64,000 nt of DNA from Oryzomicrobium sp. (GTDB taxonomy: Bacteria > Pseudomonadota > Gammaproteobacteria > Burkholderiales > Rhodocyclaceae). Below are positions 40,179 through 47,998 of the stretch, in pieces. Both the position numbers and the translations under genes were made by a program. Within the stretch, counting starts at the first letter, position 1, and the number at the start of each line of letters is the position of its first letter. The notes beneath the pieces were generated by a model. It saw only the letters and a list, made by a program, of their open reading frames with translations. It was not told the origin of the DNA and made no database searches. The DNA is taken from contig NZ_JAJTBG010000014.1 of the NCBI RefSeq assembly GCF_021287045.1, positions 1 through 64,000 of the forward strand. The letters run 5' to 3'.

Positions 40179-41894
40179 ATGAGCGCTTTTGCCGACCGTC
40201 GTTCCAGTGATGCCGAGTCCCACACGGCTCGGAGACTCCAAGCCGCCGGCCAGGCCGGGGTAGCGCAGTTCGCCCCCTTTGTCCCGGAATCCCCTCAGAG
40301 TCTCGCCTTGCAAGCCAGGGCCGATGCCGGCGCCCAGGTCCGCCGCCTCGAACGGCTGGCCGTCGCGCAGCGCCAGGGGGCTGATGAGGATGAGACGCTG
40401 CAACCCAAGGCGCTCCCGGCGCAACGGGTGGGCGAAGGCGACGAGGAAGTGCCTCTCCAGAGGCGCTTCACGGCCGAGGGGGCAGTCGGGGGCGAAGTAC
40501 GCAGTTCCAGCCCCTTGAGCGAGGCGGCCAGCCCCAACCGTACCGGCTTGCCCGACCCCCTCAAGGCCGGCATCGAGGCCCTTTCCGGAATCTCCATGGG
40601 CGGCGTGCGGGTGCATTACAACTCCGACAAGCCCGCCCAGCTCAGCGCCCTGGCCTTTGCCCAAGGTTCCGACATCCATGTGGCGCCGGGGCAGGAAAGG
40701 CATCTGCCCCACGAGGCGTGGCACGTGGTGCAGCAGGCCCAGGGGCGGGTGAAGCCCACGTTTCAGATGAAGAGCGCTCCGGTGAACGATGATCCGAGCC
40801 TGGAGCGGGAGGCGGACGCCATGGGCGACGCCGCAATGGGCGTCGGACAGAGAATGGCTCAAACGCTGGCAGGGGCCGGAACGCATGCCCTGGAGCGCTC
40901 GTCGGTCGCCGCCAGGAATTCATTGTGCAAGCCAGACCTTGCCTCGGCGGGGGGCGTCCAGCGCGTCGTCCAGCGGCTCATCATGCCGATACAGAATCTC
41001 CTCGTTCCCCTGGCGGGGAATACGCTGGCCAAGTTCAATGAAGTCATGGCGGCAATGAATATGCTGCCCTTGGGCCCCGCCGCAGGCATCGTCGTGCTGG
41101 TTCAGGTCGATGACCAGCATACGCCCAACCCGGCAGAGACCGATCTGAGCAACCAGCCGGGCGTGGACATCGAGGTGACGATCAGGAAGTGGTACCTGGA
41201 CATCACCTCCGTCGGGGAAATCGTCGGCCTGGTCGCCCACGAACTGGGCGTCCACAACCTGGCCGACATGATGATTTCGAGAAGGGCCGGGCGGCGCGAG
41301 CGGCGGCGCAATGCCGCGGGCACCGGCTTCCAGGTGAACGTCAATGGCCGGGTCCATGGCGTGACCGGCTGGAATGCCCCCGTTGCCAACAACTGGGATG
41401 CCCAGGGCCGGCAGCGCGACCACGTCAATGTGGTGCGGGACCCCGGCGGCGTTGCGGGCAATGCCTCGGCGAGAACGCGGGCCTACGTGGACACCATGCT
41501 GAGCCTGGGGGACCAGATCAACGCCGTGCCTGCGGTCGGGCCCGCGGCGATTGCCGCGCGGCAACAGAAGCTGCGGGATCTGGTCCAGACTTTCCTCTTC
41601 GACTACGCCCGCATTCTGGTAACGAACGATGGGGGCGCCTGGGCGACGTTCAGGGATGCCGGCTTTATCGCCGACGTCATGAACTGGTACGAGAACGTGC
41701 TCGTCGCCCGCCATGCCGCAGCCCATCCATGGCTGCCGTTTCTGGCCGGGAATGCCACGGGCTGGGGCCTGCGCGGCTGGCTGCTGGGCAAGCTGGCCGC
41801 CTATTTCGCCAACCGGGCCGGGACCATGGTGCGCCGGGCGGCGAATTGGGTCGGGCGGTCCGTCGCTGGGGCCTGGCGCTGGGCCTTCGGCTGA
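40179..41894 (+). CDS. DUF4157 protein with an unrecognised C-terminal metalloprotease-like domain (candidate eCIS-type effector)
   Basis: 571 residues without a signal peptide. Residues about 122-216 match DUF4157: LPDPLKAGIEALSGISMGGVRVHY, the zinc motif HEAWHVVQQ (178-186), and downstream EREADAM (209-215), which supplies the usual third ligand. DUF4157 is known to mark cargo of extracellular contractile injection systems. A second domain (about 280-525) has its own HELGVHN motif (354-360), a basic run (RRAGRRERRRN) and RDHVNVV, and I do not recognise it. The last 45 residues are amphipathic and Trp/Arg-rich. No injection-system genes lie in the window. Codons are more A/T-rich than in neighbours in 40980-41080. 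AAAGGAG precedes the start by 6 nt. It probably entered by transfer between tldD and aroG. Confidence 0.75.
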   Translation: MSAFADRRSSDAESHTARRLQAAGQAGVAQFAPFVPESPQSLALQARADAGAQVRRLERLAVAQRQGADEDETLQPKALPAQRVGEGDEEVPLQRRFTAEGAVGGEVRSSSPLSEAASPNRTGLPDPLKAGIEALSGISMGGVRVHYNSDKPAQLSALAFAQGSDIHVAPGQERHLPHEAWHVVQQAQGRVKPTFQMKSAPVNDDPSLEREADAMGDAAMGVGQRMAQTLAGAGTHALERSSVAARNSLCKPDLASAGGVQRVVQRLIMPIQNLLVPLAGNTLAKFNEVMAAMNMLPLGPAAGIVVLVQVDDQHTPNPAETDLSNQPGVDIEVTIRKWYLDITSVGEIVGLVAHELGVHNLADMMISRRAGRRERRRNAAGTGFQVNVNGRVHGVTGWNAPVANNWDAQGRQRDHVNVVRDPGGVAGNASARTRAYVDTMLSLGDQINAVPAVGPAAIAARQQKLRDLVQTFLFDYARILVTNDGGAWATFRDAGFIADVMNWYENVLVARHAAAHPWLPFLAGNATGWGLRGWLLGKLAAYFANRAGTMVRRAANWVGRSVAGAWRWAFG

Positions 41895-41962
41895 CCCCAT
41901 CGCCGCTAGCCGCCTGGCCCGGCAACCGGGCTAGACAATCGCTCCAGGCAGCCGGGACAAGC

Positions 41963-42706
41963 TCAGGCTGCGCGATGCCGCAGCACCAGGCCGATGGCGA
42001 GCAGCGCCACGCCGGCCAGGGCGACCCAGGCGGGCTGGGCCTGGGCCGGGGATACGGCCGGGGCCTGGCCCGGGCCGCGCAGGATCAGCCGCCGGTTGGC
42101 CTGGACGACTTCCACGTGGCGCAGGAAATTCTGGCCGAGCAGGGCCATGGGCTGGCTGCCGGGCATGACGCCGACCGACAGGGGCAGGGGGCCGATGCCG
42201 CCGGCGGACACCTGCTGGCTCGCCACCATGCGGCCGGCCGCCGGCCCGGCGGCGGTCATGAAGGTGGCGCCGCGTCCGGGGCCGAGGTCCAGCTGGTCGG
42301 CCAGGGATTGGCTGACCGAGACGACGCTGGCGCCGCTGTCGATGAGAAAGCTGACCGGCCGGCCGTTGATCCGGCCGTCGATGTAGTGGTGCCCGTCCGG
42401 GGCGGCGGGAACGGTGATCTCGATCTGCCCGCCGGCCTGGCGCACGGCCGGGCTGCCCAGCCAGAGGAAGAAGGCGAAGAGCAGGGCGCCCAGGCCGAGG
42501 ACGAAACACAGGGCCGCCAGGGTCGAGGTCCCGGGCGGCCTTCCTGCCCGTGCCCCAGTGTTTGGCGTGTGCGGCGTGTTGCGGGCCAGGGCGCCGCGCA
42601 CCGTTTGCAGGCGCCGTTCCTTTTCCCCTTCGCTCAGGCGGAAGCGGTTTTGGCTAGCCTCTTGGAGGCGTTCCTGTCCCGATGCTTCCCTGTCGTCGCT
42701 CGCCAT
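41963..42706 (-). CDS. Membrane-anchored retropepsin-like aspartyl protease (TIGR02281 type)
   Basis: 247 residues. After a charged cytosolic N-terminus, a membrane helix lies at about residues 61-84. A single retropepsin-like domain follows, with the active-site FLIDSGASVVSVS (DSG in place of DTG) and the second conserved block ALLGQNFL. A final hydrophobic helix ends the protein. Such bacterial retropepsin homologues act as dimers; the substrates are unknown. I start at 42706 because MASDDREASGQ begins the family-like sequence, and the frame upstream overlaps the neighbour gene. It lies 86 bp downstream of the radical SAM gene on the same strand. Confidence 0.82.
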   Translation of the reverse strand: MASDDREASGQERLQEASQNRFRLSEGEKERRLQTVRGALARNTPHTPNTGARAGRPPGTSTLAALCFVLGLGALLFAFFLWLGSPAVRQAGGQIEITVPAAPDGHHYIDGRINGRPVSFLIDSGASVVSVSQSLADQLDLGPGRGATFMTAAGPAAGRMVASQQVSAGGIGPLPLSVGVMPGSQPMALLGQNFLRHVEVVQANRRLILRGPGQAPAVSPAQAQPAWVALAGVALLAIGLVLRHRAA

Positions 42707-42792
42707 GGCCGGCCGTACCCCGCGTGATGGTGGGCGGCCATGCTGGCATGAAAGCCGGCCGAGGGGAACCGGTTGGGGCGATGCTCGCGGCA

Positions 42793-43998
42793 TCAGAACA
42801 GGGAAAGTTGCGAATCTTCCCCATTCGCCCGGCGGCGCTTGGCGGCGGAACGGGGCGGCACAGCAGCCTGGGCAGGCTGGGGCGGCGGCATGAAGCGGCT
42901 GCAATCCAGGGGCGGCGGGCTGGTGAAGCCGAGCCGCCTGCGGGCGAGGCGGAAGCGCTGCCCCATCAGCTCGGCGTAATGGCCCAGGCCGCGTAGGCGG
43001 TGGCCGAAGCGCGGGTCGTTGCGCCGGCCGCCGCGCATGTCGTAGAGCACCGCCATCACCCGGGCGGCCTTGCCCGGGGCATGGCGCGCCAGCCAGTCCT
43101 CGAGCAGGGGCGCCACCTCATGGGGCAGGCGCAGCACGCCGTAGTGGGCCCAGGCGGCGCCGGCCTGGCGGGCCGCCTCCAGGCCCTTTTCCAGTTCGTG
43201 GTCGTTGAGCCCGGGGATCAGGGGGGCGAAGGACACCCCCACCGGTACGCCGGCTTCGGCCAGGGCGCGGATCGCCGCCAGGCGCCGCTGGGGCGAGGCG
43301 GCTCGGGGTTCGAGATGGCGCGCCAGTTCGGCCGATAGGCCGGTCAGGGAGACGGCGGCGGTCACCAGGTTTTCCGCCGCCAGGGCGGCGAGCAGGTCGA
43401 TGTCCCGTTCGATCAGGGCGCTCTTGGTGATGAGGGACACCGGGTGGCGGCAGGCGAGCAGCACCTCCAGGATGCGTCGGGTCAGCCGGGTCTGGCGTTC
43501 CACCGGCTGGTAGGCGTCCGTATTGACCCCCAGGGCGATCGGCGCGCAGACGTAGCCGGGCCGGGCCAGCTCGGCGGCGAGCAGTTCCGGGGCGTCCGGC
43601 TTGTGGAAAATCTGGGTCTCGAAGTCGAGGCCCGGCGAAAGCCCCAGGTAGTTGTGGCTGGGCCGGGCGTAGCAGTAGATGCAGCCGTGCTCGCAGCCCC
43701 GGTAGGGATTGATGGAGCGGTCGAAGGGCAGGTCCGGCGACTCGTTGCGGGCAATCACGGTGCGGGCCGTGTCGATCAGCAGCTGGGTGCGCGGGTCGGG
43801 CAGCAGGGGCGCCTCGTCCGGCGCCTGCTCCCAGCCCACCCGATCGGCTTCCACCACCTCGTCCGGCCGGTCCCGCTGCCAGGCGTCGAAACGGCCGGCG
43901 ACGTTGGCCGCGCTGCCCCGGCCCCGGGGGGCGGGGCGGGCCGGTGCCGCGGGGTCTTGGGCAGGCGGTGGCGGGGGACGGCGGTCGGGGCGATCCAT
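42793..43998 (-). CDS. PA0069-family radical SAM protein
   Basis: 401 residues. The iron-sulfur and S-adenosylmethionine signature is CEHGCIYCYARPSH, near residue 112, within the family block INPYRGCEHGCIYCYARP. The C-terminal FGHRLRGLGHYAELMGQRF is also typical. The N-terminal 30 residues are Pro/Arg-rich. The reaction of this widespread family is not established; it is distantly related to spore photoproduct lyase-type enzymes. It is followed by the aspartyl protease gene. Confidence 0.9.
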   Translation of the reverse strand: MDRPDRRPPPPPAQDPAAPARPAPRGRGSAANVAGRFDAWQRDRPDEVVEADRVGWEQAPDEAPLLPDPRTQLLIDTARTVIARNESPDLPFDRSINPYRGCEHGCIYCYARPSHNYLGLSPGLDFETQIFHKPDAPELLAAELARPGYVCAPIALGVNTDAYQPVERQTRLTRRILEVLLACRHPVSLITKSALIERDIDLLAALAAENLVTAAVSLTGLSAELARHLEPRAASPQRRLAAIRALAEAGVPVGVSFAPLIPGLNDHELEKGLEAARQAGAAWAHYGVLRLPHEVAPLLEDWLARHAPGKAARVMAVLYDMRGGRRNDPRFGHRLRGLGHYAELMGQRFRLARRRLGFTSPPPLDCSRFMPPPQPAQAAVPPRSAAKRRRANGEDSQLSLF

Positions 43999-44063
43999 GG
44001 AGGCAGTATAGAACCGGGCGGCCGGCGATGCCGGGGGGCTGCCCCGAGGCCGCCCGGCTCCGG

Positions 44064-44069
44064 TAGAAT
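44064..44069 (+). promoter_or_regulatory. Candidate -10 (TAGAAT) of aroG
   Basis: TAGAAT lies 69 bp upstream of the aroG ATG. It matches the hexamers found before pbpG and the LysR gene. Confidence 0.3.
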
Positions 44070-44138
44070 CGAACGTTTCCCCGCCGTTCGCGCCGCGTCG
44101 TTCTCGCTAAGAACGCGCTTTTTTCCGGGATCACCGCC

Positions 44139-45254
44139 ATGTCGCTCCACTCCGCCGCCCTTGCCCACACCTCCGCCGGCAACGCGTCCAAGCCGGTCAC
44201 CGACGATGTCCGCATCAAGGAGATCAAGGAACTGGTACCGCCGGCCCACGTGTTTCGCGAATACCCCCTGAGCAACCGGGCGGCCCAGATCACCTATCAG
44301 GCCCGCCAGGGCATCCACCGCATCCTGCACGGCGCCGACGACCGGCTGGTGGTGGTGGTCGGCCCCTGTTCGATCCACGACACCGACGCCGCCCTGGACT
44401 ATGCCCGCCGCCTGGAACCCCAGGCCCGCCAGCACCAGGACGACCTCTTGGTGGTGATGCGCGTCTATTTCGAGAAGCCGCGCACCACCGTGGGCTGGAA
44501 GGGCCTGATCAACGATCCGCGCATGGACGGCAGCTTCCGCATCAACGAGGGCCTGCGCCTGGCGCGCAAGCTGCTGCTCGACGTCAATGAACTGGGCCTG
44601 CCCTGCGCCACCGAGTTCCTCGACACCATCACCCCGCAATACACCGCCGACCTGATCGCCTGGGGCGCCATCGGCGCCCGCACCACCGAATCCCAGGTGC
44701 ACCGCGAGCTGGCCTCCGGCCTGTCGTGTCCGGTGGGCTTCAAGAACGGCACCGACGGCAACGTCAAGATCGCCGTGGACGCCATCCGCGCCGCCCAGAG
44801 CCCGCACCATTTCCTGTCGGTGACCAAGTCCGGCCACACCGCCATCGTCTCCACCCTGGGCAATGAGGACTGCCACGTCATCCTGCGTGGCGGCAAGGCG
44901 CCCAACTACGACGCCGCCAGCGTGGACGTGGCCTGCAAGGACATCGCCGCCGCCGGCATGGCCGCCCGGGTGATGGTCGATTTCTCCCACGGCAACAGCA
45001 GCAAGCAGTACAAGCGCCAGATGGACGTCAGCACCGACGTGGCCGCCCAGCTGGCCGGCGGCGAGGAGCGCATCATCGGCGTGATGGTCGAGTCGAACAT
45101 CGTCGAGGGGCGCCAGGACCACGTGCCGGGCCAGGCCCTGACCTACGGCCAGAGCGTCACCGACGCCTGCGTCGGCTGGGACGACAGCGCCGCCATCCTG
45201 GAGCAGCTGGCCGCCGCCGTGCGCGCCCGCCGCCTGGTGGAGGCGAGCGCCTGA
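44139..45254 (+). CDS. aroG: 3-Deoxy-7-phosphoheptulonate synthase, class I
   Basis: 371 residues. It condenses PEP and erythrose 4-phosphate, the first step of aromatic amino acid synthesis. Class I motifs: VVVGPCSIHDTDAALDYA, MRVYFEKPRTTVGWKGLINDP, the GARTTESQVHRELASGLS block and the metal-binding DFSHGNSSKQ. Which aromatic amino acid inhibits it cannot be judged. In related genomes aroG sits close to tldD; here about 4.9 kb of accessory genes lie between. Confidence 0.96.
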   Translation: MSLHSAALAHTSAGNASKPVTDDVRIKEIKELVPPAHVFREYPLSNRAAQITYQARQGIHRILHGADDRLVVVVGPCSIHDTDAALDYARRLEPQARQHQDDLLVVMRVYFEKPRTTVGWKGLINDPRMDGSFRINEGLRLARKLLLDVNELGLPCATEFLDTITPQYTADLIAWGAIGARTTESQVHRELASGLSCPVGFKNGTDGNVKIAVDAIRAAQSPHHFLSVTKSGHTAIVSTLGNEDCHVILRGGKAPNYDAASVDVACKDIAAAGMAARVMVDFSHGNSSKQYKRQMDVSTDVAAQLAGGEERIIGVMVESNIVEGRQDHVPGQALTYGQSVTDACVGWDDSAAILEQLAAAVRARRLVEASA

Positions 45255-45474
45255 TCTTGCCCCACGGGCTCCGCCGTCCGGCGTTTCGCCCGGCTGGCGG
45301 GGCGCAGTACCCCGTAGCACCCCGCATCGCGCTGTATCCCGCAGTTTTCCCGTTCCCCGGCCCGGCCGGGAGCGGCGAGCGCGGACCGGACCGGCCGGAC
45401 CTGCACCGCAGGCCGCCCCGGTCCGGTTTCGTTTATCCGAATCCTGTCCGAACCCGTTTCTGTCTTCCTCGCCC

Positions 45475-47013
45475 GTGACCACTCCATTCCGTACCGCCAA
45501 CCCCCTGGCATCTCCGGCCGTCTGGCTGGGGCTGGTCCTGCTCTACGTATTCCGTGGCTTTTTGTCGTGGAAACTGCCGATCACCGGCGACGAAGCCTAT
45601 TTCTACTGGTGGGGCGTGCGCCCGGACTGGGGCTTCTACGACCACCCGCCCATGGTCGGCTGGTGGATCGCCCTGCTGCTCAAGATTTCCCACGCGGAGT
45701 GGGCCATCCGCCTGCCGGCCCTGCTGCTGCCCATCCCGGTGGCGGCCTGCGCCTGGACCCTGGCCAAGCCGGCGGGGGAGGAGCGGGCCGGCTACGCCGC
45801 CCTGTTCACCCTGCTGATGCCGGCCTCGGTGGTGAACGTGCTGATCACCACCGACATCCCCCTGATCTTCTGGTCGGTGCTGTCGGTCACCGCCTACGTC
45901 ACCGGCCTGCGCCGCCAATGCCTGGCCAGCCATGCTGCCGCCGGCCTGTTCCTCGCCCTGGCCTTCCTCTCCAAATACTTCGCCGTGCTGCTCGGGGTGG
46001 CCTACGTGATCCACACCGTGGCGGTGCGCCGCGACGAGAAGCGCTGGGCCGGCCTGTTCCTGCTGGTGCTGTTCGCCCTGCCCGGGCCGATCCTCAACAT
46101 CTGGTACAACCAGGGCCACGGCTGGGCCAACGTGATGTTCAACGCCTTCAACCGCCACGAGGGCAACAATTCGGGCATCAGCTGGCAGCACCCGGTGACC
46201 TATGCGGTGACCCTGCTCTACGTGCTCACCCCCTTCCTGGTGGCCTTCCTGTGGCGCGACACCCGGGCGGTGCTGGAGGCCGGGCGGCGCGACGCCGGGG
46301 TGCGCGCCCTGTACTGGCTGGCCCTGATTCCCTTCGTCCTGTTCGGCCTGATGTCGGTGGGCAAGACCATCGGCCTGCACTGGCTGCTGTCCTTCGCCCC
46401 CCTGCTCGCCGTGGCCGCCGCCTGCGGCCTGCCCGACGGGCGCCTGCCCCGGCTGTCGCGCTGGCTGGCCGGTTTTGCCCTGGTGCATATGGTGGTGCTG
46501 GGGGTGGTGGTGGAGGCGCCGATCAGCTGGTGGAAGTCCACCAAGTGGTACGACGGGGTGGTGCTGACGGTGAAGTCCCAGGAACTGCTGGCCGAGCTCA
46601 AGCCCTACGAGGCCGACTACGTCTTCGCCAGCGATGGCTATTCCAACGCCGTGACCCTGGGCTACGACGCCCAGCGCTACTTCATCGTCTTCGGCCCGGG
46701 CTCGTCCCACGCCCGCCACGACGACATTTACACCGACTTTCGCGAGCTGGACGGCAAGAACATCCTCACCGTGCGCAAGTCCGAGCCCAACCTGGACGAC
46801 TACCGCCCCTATTTCCGCCGCGTCGAGCTCAAGCAGTTCGATCTGGACGGGGTGACCTTCTATCTGGTGCTCGGCCAGGGCTTCCGCTACGAGCCCTACC
46901 GGGACACGGTGCTGCGCCAGGTCAAGGACCGCTGGTACCGGGTGCCGGCCTATCTGCCGATGAGCGCCTGCTACTTCGCCGACAAGTACTTCCCCGGCGA
47001 AACCTGCCGCTGA
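45475..47013 (+). CDS. GT39-family membrane glycosyltransferase (ArnT-like)
   Basis: 512 residues with about eleven membrane helices in the first 350 residues and a soluble periplasmic C-terminus. The N-terminal ITGDEAYFYWWG motif holds the catalytic acidic pair of the PMT/ArnT family. DHPPMVGWWI and STKWYDGVVLTVKSQE blocks are typical. Such enzymes move a sugar from a polyprenyl phosphate carrier to an acceptor outside the inner membrane. It starts with GTG at 45475. A UbiA-type prenyltransferase gene follows 13 nt later, which may make the lipid-linked donor. Confidence 0.85.
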   Translation: MTTPFRTANPLASPAVWLGLVLLYVFRGFLSWKLPITGDEAYFYWWGVRPDWGFYDHPPMVGWWIALLLKISHAEWAIRLPALLLPIPVAACAWTLAKPAGEERAGYAALFTLLMPASVVNVLITTDIPLIFWSVLSVTAYVTGLRRQCLASHAAAGLFLALAFLSKYFAVLLGVAYVIHTVAVRRDEKRWAGLFLLVLFALPGPILNIWYNQGHGWANVMFNAFNRHEGNNSGISWQHPVTYAVTLLYVLTPFLVAFLWRDTRAVLEAGRRDAGVRALYWLALIPFVLFGLMSVGKTIGLHWLLSFAPLLAVAAACGLPDGRLPRLSRWLAGFALVHMVVLGVVVEAPISWWKSTKWYDGVVLTVKSQELLAELKPYEADYVFASDGYSNAVTLGYDAQRYFIVFGPGSSHARHDDIYTDFRELDGKNILTVRKSEPNLDDYRPYFRRVELKQFDLDGVTFYLVLGQGFRYEPYRDTVLRQVKDRWYRVPAYLPMSACYFADKYFPGETCR

Positions 47014-47026
47014 CCGGGCGCCGACC

Positions 47027-47890
47027 ATGTTCCGCCCCTACCTGCAACTGCTGCGCCCCCTGCAATGGGTGAAGAACGGCTTCGTCTTCGTCGGCGTGCT
47101 GTTCTCCCACAGCTGGGGCCAGCCGGACCTGCTGCGCGCCGCCCTGCTGGCCTTCGCCGCCTTCTCCCTGGCGGCGTCCAGCATCTACGTGGGCAACGAC
47201 TACATGGACCGGGAGCAGGACCGGCTTCACCCGCGCAAGCGCCGCCGCCCCCTGGCCGCCGGCACTGTGCAGCCGGGCGCCGCCCTGGCCCTGGGGCTGG
47301 CCTGCGCCGTCGCCGGCCTGGCCCTGGCCGCCAGCGTGTCGGGCCCCCTGTTCCTGGTCATCGCCGCCTACCTGGGGCTCAACCTGGGCTATTCCCTGGG
47401 CTGGAAGCACGTGCCGGTGCTGGACGTGTCGATCATCGCCGCCGGCTTCATGCTGCGCATCCTGGCCGGCACCAAGGGCATCGGCATCGTGCCGTCCTAC
47501 TGGCTGCTGCTGTGCGGGCTGATGGTCACCCTGTTCCTCGGCTTCGCCAAGCGCCGGGCCGAGTTGAACGCCCTGGAGGACGAGGCCGGCAGCCACCGCA
47601 AGGTGCTCAACGACTACGACACGGTGCTGCTCGACCAGCTCATCGCCATCTGCGCCGCCGCTACCATCGTCAGTTACAGCCTGTACACCGTCAGCGCCGA
47701 GACCGTGGCCCTGCACGGCACCCGCTACCTGGTCTACACGGTGCCTTTCGTGGTGTACGGCATCTTCCGCTACCTGTTCCTGCTGCACCGGCGCGGCGGC
47801 GGCGGCGACCCGACCACCGAGATCCTCGACCCCCACCTGCTGGTCACCGGCGCCCTGTGGCTGGCGGCGGTGGTCTGGCTGCTGGCGTGA
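47027..47890 (+). CDS. UbiA-family prenyltransferase, probable polyprenyl-phosphate phosphoribosyltransferase
   Basis: 287 residues with about eight membrane helices. The first aspartate motif NDYMDREQDRLHPRKRRRP is very like the decaprenyl-phosphate phosphoribosyltransferase branch (UbiA of mycobacteria) rather than quinone biosynthesis. The second motif region is LGFAKRRAELNALEDEA. That enzyme makes polyprenyl-phosphoribose, the precursor of decaprenylphosphoryl arabinose. No dprE1/dprE2 genes are in the window. Its place next to a GT39 transferase suggests a pentose or other sugar modification of an envelope glycan. Confidence 0.82.
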   Translation: MFRPYLQLLRPLQWVKNGFVFVGVLFSHSWGQPDLLRAALLAFAAFSLAASSIYVGNDYMDREQDRLHPRKRRRPLAAGTVQPGAALALGLACAVAGLALAASVSGPLFLVIAAYLGLNLGYSLGWKHVPVLDVSIIAAGFMLRILAGTKGIGIVPSYWLLLCGLMVTLFLGFAKRRAELNALEDEAGSHRKVLNDYDTVLLDQLIAICAAATIVSYSLYTVSAETVALHGTRYLVYTVPFVVYGIFRYLFLLHRRGGGGDPTTEILDPHLLVTGALWLAAVVWLLA

Positions 47891-47953
47891 ATACGATTCC
47901 GGGCTGGCTATGCCGTTCGTCAGGGGTGACTGGCGGGCGACATGTCGAAAGGA

Positions 47954-47959
47954 TAAAAT
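47954..47959 (+). promoter_or_regulatory. Candidate -10 (TAAAAT) before the response regulator gene
   Basis: TAAAAT lies 39 bp upstream of the ATG. A 10-bp perfect palindrome, CGACATGTCG, lies at 47938-47947. Confidence 0.3.
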
Positions 47960-47998
47960 CATGCCCTTTATATCCGGCCCGGCTGCACTCCTGATGCG

